Source: Patiria miniata (taxonomy: Eukaryota > Echinodermata > Asteroidea > Valvatida > Asterinidae). Taken from it: a stretch of 64,000 nucleotides of DNA. Positions 34,502 to 48,200 of this stretch are shown piece after piece; the stretch's first letter is position 1, and every line of letters begins with the position of its first letter. The translations under genes and the position numbers were made by a program. Where the stretch lies: NCBI RefSeq assembly GCF_015706575.1, contig NW_024037069.1:37717315-37781314 (forward strand). Reading direction: 5' to 3'. The notes under the pieces were generated by a model. It searched no databases, was not told where the DNA came from, and saw only the letters and a list, made by a program, of their open reading frames with translations.

Positions 34502-34774
34502 ATGACGCATGTCTTTCAACTAGTAGCATTCACCGCGGCACTCGGGCTTTCTCTCGCTGTGTTCACGCCACACGAGTCCGCAGGATGTAACAACACGCAC
34601 ATCGCAACATTTGGCGGGAGATGCGTGATTCACATGGGCGGCCTGTTCGCTTTCCCGGGCAGCCCTTCCATAGGTATGCAACAAGAGGTGGCGCAGACGG
34701 CACTGGATCACGTCAACAGCTTGGATGGGATTCTGGATGGCTACCATCTCAGCATGAGGTGGAATTGGACTGGG
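34502..34774 (+). CDS. Copy B exon 1 (signal peptide, start of ligand domain)
   Basis: 91 codons from the first in-frame ATG (34502); the open frame upstream has no ATG. MTHVFQLVAFTAALGLSLAV is a signal peptide; GGLFAFPG and the helix QEVAQTALDHVN follow, as in the family's GGLFP...A..AL. N-glycosylation sites NNT (30-32) and NWT (88-90). Donor GGG|GTAAGT. Confidence 0.9.
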
Positions 34775-37700
34775 GTAAGTCGTATTTGGCTAGCTATACT
34801 TTATTGGCTTTCGAAAGAAACAAAAACTGCTGCAAACTGATAACCGACTGCAGTGACCTGAAAATTCAGAAATCTCTGTATATAGGAAAAGCTGGCCATA
34901 AATTCCGCCACAGCTACAATAATACAAAATCACCGGACTGCAGCAAGGAAAACTAACCACCCAGCCGTGCAAAAGAACAAGTCCATGCGCCTGATGATCG
35001 CCACGCAGCATTCCTCAAAGCATTACAATTTGTGGCCATTTTAAGATTCCTCCAATAACAAAAGGCATTTAATTATCGAAAGTAATGATAACATTCTATT
35101 TCAAGTCGGGCATCTAGGCTTTAGCCACACGGTCGTCTCACCCACACGAGTCCCAATACGGGCCCACTATGAGTAGAACCAGGCTCAATTGAACACACTT
35201 GGGCAAGGCATTGGCCAATTCACAGTATTATACCGCTTCGTGTATATTAGTTGGCCGTCCCATATTCTATGATTAAATAAACACACCAATCCTAATGACA
35301 GTTTCACTCCCTTTAAGATCATGGCACACAGGCCCGCTCTGGATGCTGATTTAATCTTCATGCCTGATTAAAAAGATTCAAGTCACACAAAGGGCATTTA
35401 TTTTCAATCTCAACAACAGGCAAGGAGATTATAAGAGACCCCTTACTCTAGCATGTCAGAACCTACAGCCTATATGTTGTCAAATAATATAATTATACTC
35501 TCTTGCCTTTATGCATGAATGACTTTCAGGCATTAGAACTCAATCAGAACTGTTTTCTTTTATCTAAGAAACCCAGATAAATCGTCAATTTTCTTAATTG
35601 AGAATTTGAAATTCGTTAATCCGCAACTGTTCATCTGTTTGCCATGACGACTGATGTCTTCTGTTATAAATATCCGACTACGATAATTCACAATGATTGG
35701 TAATATTCGCAGAAAACATTCGTCTTCGCAATGTCCTTATAATAGTCACAGCATTTTCAGCAATCGGGCACTATTGGTTACAAAGGGAAAATTTGTAGTG
35801 ATAATAACGGAAAAATCTTTTCGTTATAACGAAACAAATTTTTCGTTTATATGGCAGCATTAGGCTTCCGTAGAATATAATACACTTTAAGATTCGAAAA
35901 TGTATTCATATATTCATAAAAAAAGTGGCATGAACGAAATCGGGTTTGTTTTCATATGATTTCAGTTTTGTTTTTGCAACTGCCTTTTTTTATTTTTGCT
36001 GCCCAAAGGCTGAATTGCGTATCCACACGCTTAAATTACTACAAAGTAATGTGAACTACCAAATATGGAAATACTTACATAAAATATTGTCTGCAACGAA
36101 GACAAGGATCATTTGCATAACACTGTTTCTGGGCCAGCTGTGGTAAATTCGAAAAAGCGGGGAGGTGAATTATGGTAAAGAATGAAACCTATATTAGCCT
36201 TGCATCATAACTGCATTATCTTCAGAGTTCAGAAGACGCATTTTCCCCACAATGTAGTACATGTTAACTAAAATTGTGTATGTAGTACTGTATACAGGTA
36301 TTTGATTGGGTAAACCAGTGAATATTTACCCACCTGTTCACACGGAATCCAAGCGGCAAAGTTTGATATGCAACTTGGCGTGAATAAGATTAATTGATAC
36401 AAAACGTTACGTAGTAAAGAGAGCGCGCATTTAAAGGTACATAAAGTCCATCACTTGTAATGTGTGCATTATGTTCACATGAAGCAACATAGGTAAAGAA
36501 GGATACTGAGCAACCTGATGGAGTTAACTGTTTAGGTGGCGTTAACAATTTTATTAACTGTTTTAGGGTTTAATTGTTAGGATTGCCTCAGGATACACGT
36601 TTGACATGTATGTACATTGTTGTTTATGAGACGCTCTATAAACTGGAAAACATACGGGCTAGTGAAAATGCCTGCGGGCTAGTTAAGAGTCTGTTTCAGT
36701 AGCCCGGCTGGCTGGTGAAAAAAAGTTAAGGTCGAACCCTGGTACTATTGTCCACTTCCCCGAATATTTCTCGTTTTTCACCACTTTACACGAAATTCAC
36801 AGTCGCCTTACTAGGTCACGTAATAATCTCAACCTGCCTTTTACCCGCACATCTTTATTTCCATGAATACCCTTAATGTATCATGAACCTCGTCTATGGA
36901 AATCCATCGATGACTCGATCAGAACGTGACGGTAATGGTTACAAATTCTTTGAAGGAGTTTTGGTTTAATAGGGTTAGGCTTAGAATTTAATACATTTTG
37001 TCCCAATAGTGACACACAGGTTTTCATGATTGAAGGGGCACTCATGCGCCTCTCCTGTGTCCCTGAAATTCTTTGAAGAGTGCCGATCCGGAGGAAGGGT
37101 TGCGAATACTCTACAATCTAGCCTACTCCAGAGCTCCGGTTCCAATTATATGGGGACCACTCCTACCGCAGGAAGCAATCATAGTCAACAAGGTAGCGGC
37201 AAGATTCAACATCGTTCAGGTGATTTCATACAGTCAAGAAGCCCATTCTTCAAAAAGTAATCAGGTTCGACTAGAACAGCTTGCATCCATTTGGCCAAAT
37301 CTATATAGTTAGCTGCTATAGTTGGACTTTTTTGAAGTCAGAACGTACAGTGCCGGCACTGTTTTCCCTGTGAAAAGTCCTGTCATTTGAGAGGATACGA
37401 GGACAGAATTGTAGGTTTCAGAAGGAGGAGGGGTATCCCTTAAGAACAAAGGGGTTCAAAATCAACGCAAGAGGGATGAGCATAAGAAAAGCCGATCGAA
37501 ATACAAGCGATTTAAAGGGAACGTCTTCAAATCAATCTAAATATTATAGAATAGAAACAGGGGCTGTCAAGAGGCTGGAAAGAGCGGAATCCAAGAAACC
37601 TTTGAACAAACCCGATTGCCTACGTTCCGACTTGAATTAGCTCTTTAAAATCTTTAAAAAAAATTAGCCACGCACTCTTGCTTTGGGCATCAAAGGCTTC

Positions 37701-40700
37701 GGAATGATGAAGCTGCATGATGATGCCCGAGACGAAGTCGAGATTTGAAAACATTTTTGTGATGATGTTTTAACTGACAGATAACTTTAGCATCGGGCCC
37801 AGCGTTGACAGATCGCAGCTTGTACCCGTACACAGTCAGAGCCTACCCGAGTGACAGGTCCCGATCGCTGGGCGTGGCAGCATTTATAAGGGAAATGGGG
37901 TGGAGGCGTATCGCATTCATCTTCGAGGAGAACGCCGCCTTTCAAACCGTGAGCATACTCATACGTCCATGTTTGTGTATTCGAATCGAAGCTTGGATGT
38001 AAAGATACATCTTTTTCATGTTATTTGGGCCTATCATGTCGGTTTATGGTCTTGAGAAAACAAGTTTTGCAAGGTACAACAAGAAATAATGCCTTACACA
38101 ATTTTAAAGTATAGGCACTGAAGACCTACCAGTATGCTGCTCGTGGAGAACACAAATTAATGCATGAATGAAGACACCTTAACTTTAAGTACAGATATAT
38201 AAATATACAAATAATATCCCTGTCTATTTTGCATATTTTCTTAAATATTTGATTACTCCATCATATTTTGTAAGATTGTGGTGAAAAAAAAGGAAAATTA
38301 AAACATACAAAGGCCTTTAATTCTTCTAATCAAAGAGATGCTCTACTCAAAGAGATACTCCTACCAATTGTTTTGTACTTGCTCAAACTTTTCCTTGCAA
38401 TCATGGCAAATTATTGATGTATATTATTTTGTCGATAAACTTGGCCATAACACGTGCAACGATGGCGTTATATCCGTTCCCCCCAAAAAAGATCACTTGT
38501 TTTATGCGATTACATGCTGTAACACCAAGACGAAACACTCGACACGCTGTTGATGTTTTTGGTTGCATTTTTTTCCCAAATTAATTACATCTGTCCTAGA
38601 GACTTGCATCATATTGGTGTTTTTTATGGAGCGCTGAAATATCAAATAATCCCAGATCTTTGTGTGTGGTAATATTATTATTTTCATAGCATACGAAGGA
38701 CCTGCGTCAGATTTTAGAGGCAGATGAAGTCGAAATAGTGGCATCTGAAGGAGTAAAAAATATCGATTTGTTCCAAGTGCATCTTCAAAACCTCAAGGTA
38801 TTCATTAATTTCAAGTGAAATGTCATCGATTTTCCAGATTTTTCGATTCCAATTGTGAGTTCTATTTTTAAACCTAGAAATATAACCGAAAATGTAAACT
38901 CCCGACATAAAAGAAGTAACTATAGCAATTAAATGTCACTTGAAACAAGTTGCCATAATCGACCATTGGAAAACTTATGTAGCCTTGTGTTTTAGAACAA
39001 TAAAATTAAGTTATCTTTGATTTGATTCTAGCGCCAAGATGTCAGAATCATATATACCGGATTTTCGAATATTCCAGCGATGCTGAAGCTTTTCTGTCAG
39101 GTGAGTTCATGAACATGGATGCCCGATCTGATGCATCGTGGATGTTCGAACACCCCATCTATTCGATTGAATGAATTTGACTCTTAGACGTCTGCTGGTC
39201 CCTACTTTCAGTCTGATTCCTAATTGTCACTCTTATGAAATAAGACACTCGTTCTTCCACTTAGGTAAGAGTAAAGGTTCGCGATGTTGTTTACGCTTTT
39301 TTGGGACTGTTTTAGCAGCGTTTTCTATGGACTGGCCGAACAAAAGCTCGAGTGAAACGGAGGTATATACTGGTGCAGGCAATTTGAGTTACGGAGTATC
39401 CATTTACATTTAATCCCTTGAAGGGAATGGAGTATTACTTCGAGATAAATTTCGAGTTTTCCGACTTTGAGTTAACAAGAGTTTACTGTAATTCAATATT
39501 AACGTTGCAGGCGTATATCGCCGGATTGACCGGTGCCAAGTACGTCTTGATACCGCCGTTCTGGGCCAACTTTGAATGGTGGCTGCTCGGCACACCGTCA
39601 GAAATCGAGCCTTGCACGGAAGAGGAGATCATCTCTGCTGTTGATTTATCCCTACATTTCAACGTCAAACATCGCTCCCAGGGTCTACCAGAACTGGACT
39701 TCAGCGGAGTGGTACGTGCGTCACTTGAGCTAAGTAAATAGCTGCTCATCCAAAAGACGGGCTGCCAGCGATTTATTAAACGCGATGTGTGTATATGTTG
39801 TGACGGTTTCTAAGCTGATGTTTTCACGACCCAGAACTTTGACGTACAATGATTATTATGTCGATCATTGCATGTTACACTGTGAGAACTTTAACGTTTA
39901 TGCTTCATGTGATGTAATTCGCAGAAACCTTTGCCAGAACATTACGACTACTACAACAGGATTTTCCCATTCAGTAATAACGTCGTGCCGGTAACGCACG
40001 ACGGCATCATGTCCGTGGCACTGGCCTTGAATTCCTCCATAGCGGACCTGCAGCGTCTGCAACCTCCTCGAAGACTTGAAGATTTCAGCTATACCGACAC
40101 CGAGATGGCGAGGGTGATTTTGAACCACGCCGAGAACATGGAGTTCTCCGGATTGTCGGTAATTCAGATTTTTGTTTTACTTTTAATATAAACCTTGTAC
40201 GTATAGAAAAGGAACAATCGACATTTTTTCAACCATTTATTGTATGCATATAATTTCACCCTAATCTCACCTAAAGCTACAAAGTTCCATACAAGTGTGC
40301 ACAACATGTAGTATTCTGTGGTATCTGGTATCCCCAAAGAGTCCTTGTATAGGGGGTTAGGGTTAAGATGTCAAATTGATGAGTGATTCGTGGAGATGAA
40401 GATCAGAGAATGCTTTTTCTTTACCACATGCAATAAAAAAAGTTCCAGAAATCTCTAGGTATTCCAGTTGTATCCTTTCACATTCAAATTCACTGGTCCA
40501 GTTACCAGACACTTGCGACAAGGTCATTATTTTTGTGTAAATGGAACAATTATAAGGTGGAATTTTATAACCGATCCTGTTAGCTCGGTGGTCGAGTGGT
40601 AAGACATCTGCACTAGAAAACAGGAGGTCGTGGGTTCGAGTCCCACCCGAGTGATTTTTTTGCCTCTTGCACTCGGGAGGTAACACACTGAGTATACAAT

Positions 40701-43700
40701 GTTCAAACGTCGGTGAAGGGCAAAACCTAATATTGATTTAAATGGAACTAGACATGATATACGAATTGACCGCAGGAAATGTATCGGCCTTTAGCGAAAG
40801 TAGCCTTGCAATCTACACCTACAACAAGACCAAGAAAGGGGTTTTGCGTTGATTAACTGGTGGTGGGTTCGCGAAATGGAAGTAGACCCAGAAGATCACA
40901 TTTACAGCATCGATCATTATCACTGAAAATACCTGTATAAAATAATGCAGTGTTCCCACAGCCTATTAACATTTTAATTGGGTATACTAATGCAATGTGA
41001 AGAGATAGACTGTTTCGTTAATGGCGTTGTATTAAATCTGGTTGCTTTTTACAAGTCCGTGCACTGTAAGACGAGTATGTTCAAGTACACGGTGCATTCA
41101 CAAGTGTCCGTCTGATTTCTGGTAGGGTCGTGTTCGCATAGAGGATGGCCAGCGTATAGCACAGAGAGTCTACATTGACCAGGCCCAAGGTAAAAACGTT
41201 GCAATACTGATTAAAATATATTTGTAAAATATCAGTATAATGTTTATATATGTTTCTTTCATTTCTAGACCAGATAAAGTGCCATGCCATATATGGGACT
41301 ATACAAGAACTTCATATACACTCATGAAACAGCCGTTGAACCCTAATTGATTGCAGTGTTTTTTTCAATAACAAGATTGCTTTCTTGCCGGTTCGTTTCT
41401 TTGGTTTAAATACATACGTCATATTCCTCACGAATACGTCATAACACTTATTTATTTTTGTAAAATTGAGAACTACGGATTTTTTTTGTGTTTTCTCTTT
41501 AAGGCACAAGTTTGAAGAACGTGATGCAATACAAGATTCAGGAGGCTGTCCTGATAGATTCTGAGACCACTAGAATCAAGTGGCCAGGTAAGTGAAAGTC
41601 CTTAAAGCTTCTGAAAAAAATACGATTTGGGCATTAAGTTGAATTCGGATGGAAAATTACATGAGTATAGAAGATGCACGCAGCGCTTATTTTTGTTTAA
41701 TTGAAAATTACAGACTCTTAATAGAATATATTTATTCTTTTTAGTTTTATCATCGTTCACCATACAGTTGGGCCTAGTTGTTAAATATCCCCTCAAAACG
41801 AAAACATGCCTGAACATATTTTTATTCTAATTTTGTCAACACTATAATCTTGTCGCCTGGAACTTAAGTGTTGAAATTAACATCGTCATGTTAGTAGAAT
41901 AAAACTGTCCTGATTTGATCAACACTTTCAGCGCATAAATTAACATACACCTGCATGCGAACGATATGTGACAATTAGGAAAAATTAGAAATTATGCAAC
42001 TACGGAAAAATTGCCATCTCAAGATATTTACGTGAATTGAACGTCAAAATGCACGAATTAATTAATAAGTAATTCATTTTTCAAGTTGCATAATGTCTCC
42101 CGCACTCGCATTGTTGCTATTGGTCTTCATTATACCTAAACACTTTTAAGCATAAGAAATGTCGAGTTCAGTTTTATTTATTTATTTATTTATTTTTATT
42201 GGCATTGCACCTAACAATGTCGTAAGTGCATAGGGTATGCATGAATTGCCGGCCACCACGGAATAACAGAAATGCTGAGGAAAAAAATCACTTTTTCGGA
42301 CTACCCTGGTGTGGAATGTTGCATTTGTTCTCTACAATCAAATGAAAGTTGCCAATGTGGCACGGCCGTGACGCAAGGTGTTTTAGAAAGGTGTATTGAT
42401 TCTATGTACGGTGATAACTCATTATTACATCCGTATCTGAAATTATAGAATCCTCTCAAACTTCGTAACATGCACTCTTTTCTGACTTGCAACTTTTTAA
42501 GGTGGCCGTATTCCGGTGGATGGCGTAACAAGGAGGTCCCTGGTCCTGGAGGTCTCGTCCACCGCACGGGCCATTCTCTTCTCCCTAGCCTCGCTCGGTG
42601 CCGTCCTGGCGTTAGCGTTCCTCTTCCTTAACGTCAGATACAAACACAGGAGGTACAACTTCACATAATATGATTTATTTTTGTCAAATGATTCGACTCG
42701 ACTCGAGTCACTGCAAGCAAATGACTCGACTCGACTCGAGTCCCTCATCAGAATGACTCGAGTCCACTCGAGGAAGGCTAATGAGACTCGAGTCCCAAAT
42801 ATAAAAGCAAAACTTTGCGAAAAATATTTGCAATGACTTACGCCGGTGCCGGTTTTTGTTCACGTCACGTTTAATAGAATGTTCGCAAATAATGTGGTTT
42901 GATCAGTGTCCCCATTAGTTGAATGACGATCAGCTGGCACCCCCTTTTAATTTTCATTAAGAAGCAAATGTGGTGTCACCACATGTTTAAATAGCCAAAA
43001 AATGACTTTCTCTCTTGTGTTTATTTATTGTATAGTGCTCAAATATTTGTGACTCGAATTGACTGAACTAAATACTTGACTCGACTCGACTCGACTCGAG
43101 TCACTTCTTTAAAATGACTCAACTCTACTGGAGTCACAAAAATCAGTGACTCGTTACAACTCTGGAATAGGGCGAGAGTCGTTGATTCTTTGATTGACAT
43201 AGACGTGGCTCATCAAACAACATTTAGAATGAGTTTACATTGAACCTCATGGATCACAAGCGTATGAACAGAAATATATTTGAATCTTTGTAAAACGCAC
43301 CAGCGAAAGCCGTTTGCGGTACGTTGCATTTGAGAAGGTTTTGTATTCAGTTGAATTATCGCCCCTTGAATCCAAACAGATACCAAACTGCTTACAGCAT
43401 ATCCACAAAATTTCAAGGTTTTGAGGTGGACATGAAAACAGAGCCGGCGGCTGCAGAAAACTAAAATACTTTCCTGTCCTAAAGATACCAAATCATATTC
43501 TGAAGTTAACTTATCAAGTCCAAAGCAAGCGCTGAATCTATAAATATTTGCTTTGTTAATTTTCAAGGGCCATCAAGATGTCGAGTCCTTCCCTGGGTAA
43601 CCTGACTGTGGTTGGTTGTCTGCTTCTCTACGCCTCCGTCTTCGCTACTGGTTGGGACAAGAAAGACCTGTCTGATACGGCTATAATCGTCAAGTGTCAC

Positions 43701-45168
43701 GTGAGTAATCCCACGGTGTGGTCGTACCGCGGAAAGCTCAATGACCGTACAAGAACACGCATGTGGCGCGTGTTCTCAATGTGACGCCAAAACTATTGTC
43801 AAAGGAGCTAGCACTACGTTTTAATAAGTAAATAAATGTGTGCTTGGCCAGTTTTAAACACTAGGTTAATGACCATTTTTGAGCATGGTCAATGATAATG
43901 ACCCGACAATGACCCGAAATACCATTTTTGGTAAAAGATATATTTTAGGTCAAAGAGTCAAAAACAAGTCAAAAATATAACTTTCCAATGATTTTGTTCA
44001 ACAATTTTACCACATTTTTTAAAACACTCCTCTAGCTATGTTAATGGCATATGCCTCTCGCGAGTATAGTAGTAAACATCTCCTTACAGCCGTGTAATTG
44101 CAAATGCCAGTTGTGCGCGCGCCATAGAGCTGTATATAGTTCTTTATTATATAGCTCTATGGCGCGCGCGTGTATGACGTATTTACCAACGAACTTGATA
44201 CGGAGATTTCCGCACCTGTGCCAGTGTAGTATTGCGCATGCCTCGTCCTCGCGAGGACCTCGCGAGAACAAATTTCGGGGTCAACTTTTTCACTCTTAGT
44301 GCTCTCAAAAATCGAGCTGTTGTAGTCATGGGGTTGCGAAGGCAATTTCTGAAGGTAACGCAACACTTCATTTTGAATGAAACTACATGTACACGCACAT
44401 GTTCACGTTGGCGGGCGAAATCTTTAAAAATTAATTTCTCCCGTTTGGAAGACCGTATCTTCATGCAACTTTCAGGGTTTATTTCCCTAATAATGATCCA
44501 TGTATGTGCTAAAGATCGTTGTGATGTGTTCATTACTTTTCGTTGAAATTGGAAAAATAGGCCTGGCTAGGAGAACTTTTGAAGTTGGTAGACTAGCGTT
44601 TGCAATATCTGTAAATCTTTTCAAGATTCACAAATATTAATAAGGTTCCTGTTCATAAATGGTGTTTTATGCAGTATAAATTTGGAGAAAATCCTCTTCA
44701 CGAGTTATTTATTGATAAATATTACCCCGTTTGCCGGCTTCCATTGGTCGATACCGAGACCCACGCCAAAACCCCAGAGTGACGCTAATGAATATGCTAA
44801 TGTACCATCTCATTCCACGGACGTGCGAGAAATCACATTTGTGTATTGGTGCTGTGTTGAGCTTGTCTTACATACGCAGTGTGGACTTCCGAACAAAAGA
44901 CGTCCACATAATGTAGGTAGCAGCGACGAAGTGTGGACTTGCCCACGTCCACACAGTGTTTCCCCATTTCTGGAAAACAGGTTTAGAGGCATTTTTGGGT
45001 TAGGTTTATCGGTAGCAGAATGAAGAGAAACACTAAAGGGAATCATTGAAAAAAAATTGGGTTGTAAGAGTTTTCACAGTTTGAGAAAAATGAGTTTTTC
45101 CACTGGTGTTCCTTAACTACACGAAAAGAAAGGAAAGTCCACACTAGGTATGTGAAACAAGTCTGGGT

Positions 45169-45202
<34 letters not shown>

Positions 45203-48200
45203 CAAACACAACGAGTTCGTCTATTGAATGGCCACGGCTGGAATGCATTTCATTATTTAACTTTCCATGGGCTGCGTTTACCAACGGCCATCCTTGCTCC
45301 CCACCCAGGTTTTGGTTTGCCTTTAGTTATGCGTCTAAATTCTTAACAAAGTCTTAACAAAGGATTGAACTGCAGTCATTCCTCAATGCTTGAATGAACA
45401 TGAAGTATTAGGCATTCCTTACATCTGGGTGGCTGGGGACACTTGCTTAGCTTGGCGGGCGGTAGCCCCATAAATGTGGCCTATTTACTGGACTGCCTCC
45501 GTAAACATAGGCCACACATCCACATGTACAAAAACGTGTCGCACTTTGCCAAATTTTGATTTTCACATTTAGGCTTAGTTTGAATGTTTTTTTTGCTCTA
45601 GAAGCATACTCACCCTCTTTATAGGCTAATCAGAAAGTGCTGCCTTTTTCAGATGTATATTTTTTTGTGAAATTTCATGTTGAAATTTTGATACGCAAAC
45701 GTGTAAAAATGAATCTGGAAATTTCACAAAAAAAATATACATCTGAAAAAGGCAGCACTTTCTGATTAGCCTATTAAGAGGGTGAGTATGCTTCTAAAGC
45801 AAAGAAACCTACAAACTAAGCCTAAATGCGAAAATCAAAATTTGGCAAAGTGCGACACGTTTTTGTACATGTGGATGTGTGGCCTATGTTTACGGAGGCA
45901 GTCCAGTAAATAGGCCACATTTATGGGGCTAGGCGGGCGGCGGTTCTTTATTGTGTATTACATGTATTTAGTTTCCCCACCCAAGCCGGATTGTAGCTAG
46001 TTCTTATTTTTGTATAATTTTGTATATATCCGTCGAGCTCCTCAATGCTTTATGTAAGTATGTTTCTTTATATTTATTTGGCAATATGTCGAGCGTTCCA
46101 TTTTTACAGCGGGCGTGGCCCATTACATCTGTTTACTATATTTTTGTGGCTAAATTTATTTGGGGCTTGCGAAATCAAATTGTGACTGCCCAGACAGTTA
46201 ATCATATCATTTATTTTCCTGAGACCAAAATTTATTGTCTCCTAGTGTTTGACATAATTTTAGTTTGTGTCAATTCACTGGCGGGTGTGGCCTTCATGGG
46301 GGGGGGGGGTCCCGTTACAATAGGTCACAAAAGTTTGTAAAAAGTTACGAATCCGATAAAGCAACAGGAATATGTACCGTCTGTCATATTTTGGCCAACC
46401 TTTTGTGAGCTCGATGTTTATTCAATCATATCAAAGTGATCAAGACACTTGGAATGTCACGCAAGCAACCTACTTTCTCAGGATTAAATTGCAGGCTATT
46501 GACAAAAAGCTTTTCAAAACGACCTTGCATATTCTGATGTTCTGGGTCTTATTTAATTGAATTGTACCAACCTGAAAAGCCATTTCACGTTTGACGTGTT
46601 TTGAGAACCCTCGACGGGGATTTGTATTCCCTATTTCAGCTGGAGAGGATGCTTATCTCCCTCGGGCTTTCGTTTGCTTTCGGTTCTATTTTCATGAGGA
46701 CCTACCGGATACACGCTATATTCAGCCGTGCAGTGAAGAAATTCCAACGGATTGTAAGTAATCTTAAAAAAAACACCTTGTGTTATAATAGAACGACTCT
46801 GACCATTTCAGTCTCCCATCGCAGTTATTTTTTTTTAGAAGTCATGCATTCAATAAATATACAGAAGACGATGTAAGCCAAACTAAGACAGGATATCCGA
46901 CAATAGAAATCAGAATAGCAAATTCCTTTTAATATAGGAATTTGCATTTCCTGTCTTGATGAAAACTATCAGTCGGGTGGCAACAATGTTGCTGAGGTTT
47001 TTATTTTTCAAGTCTGGACCTGTCCGATTCAGTACATTTTAGTTCTGTGGCGAACATAATGGGCCCCGTAAAACGCCTTGTAGGGGTCCTAGCTCTTAAC
47101 TTTAAGTGTCCGAAATCACTTTAAGGAAACAGCTTTCAATTTGAGGGCCCTGACAAGCGTAAGTTCAATTGACATTGCATAATGCTTAACGTGGGCAAGC
47201 AGATAACGTCAGTCTTCGTTAATTGAAAGGAGGTGCATTTGAAGTTGCATAACTGCAATCTTGCAACTGCCGAGAAAAGTTAAAACCTGTTTCGTCCTTG
47301 GCTTGATTGAATTCCGTACTGGGGAATCGAAGGTGATTTTTGGTTGAAGTGTTCTTATTTCACACGCTGTGTGAAATGGCAGGCAAGGTTAAATTCTTCC
47401 AAACGGTACCTCAGGGAGACACGTTCTAGTAAATTGTCGACATTGGGGAGACATTGGGCATCAGGGAGACATTTTGAATGTCTCCCTTATATTATTACTG
47501 GTATCCTTTCCAAAATGAAAAAGTGGGAAAATTGCCCCCCTGATTCAGAATGGAAAATCGTTTCTTCACATTTTTATGTTTTATATTGTCCTGGCCACGT
47601 GGTAAACACACCCGGGGCCATCTCTCACCAGATCGTAGTATGGACCATAGTACCTCCTTCAGAGGGGGTGTCAGTCTTGTGATCCTACTGGAGGGGTTGA
47701 AAATTGGCGGGAAAACCCTGTGTGCTTGTGCACATTTACATAGGCTTGTGTACAAATGCACTATATACATTGGGATTATTCGATCACCCCTGTGACCAAA
47801 ATGGAATGTCAAATGGGGTTATGTCTGTGGTTTTAACGGCTGTTTGGGGCCTGAGAGATACTCCAGACATGCCAGAGGTTAATCAGGGGTGAATGGGCTG
47901 GTTGTGAGGGTTGGGTGGCTCAAATTACATTGTGTAGAAACCACATTCCATACAGTCATTGGATAGTAAACATTAAAGGTGCGCGCTCCAGTTCCTTAGA
48001 TCAAGAAAGGTATATTGAAAAGTTTTCGATTGGGAAAACTTGTTTGTTTGTGCATAATTCTATGTCTCCCTGTTAGTACGAATACTATAACCGTGAATAT
48101 AAAGAGAATCTTTGAAGGTTGCATCGGCAAGTGCAAGCTAAAACGGACCTTTAAAAACCACAGAGAACCGAAAGCTGTCAATATATATAGGGTTTACGGA

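Noticed and set aside
40575-40655. Functional tRNA gene
   Set aside because: A and B boxes are good but the acceptor stem does not close and the sequence continues into a SINE body.
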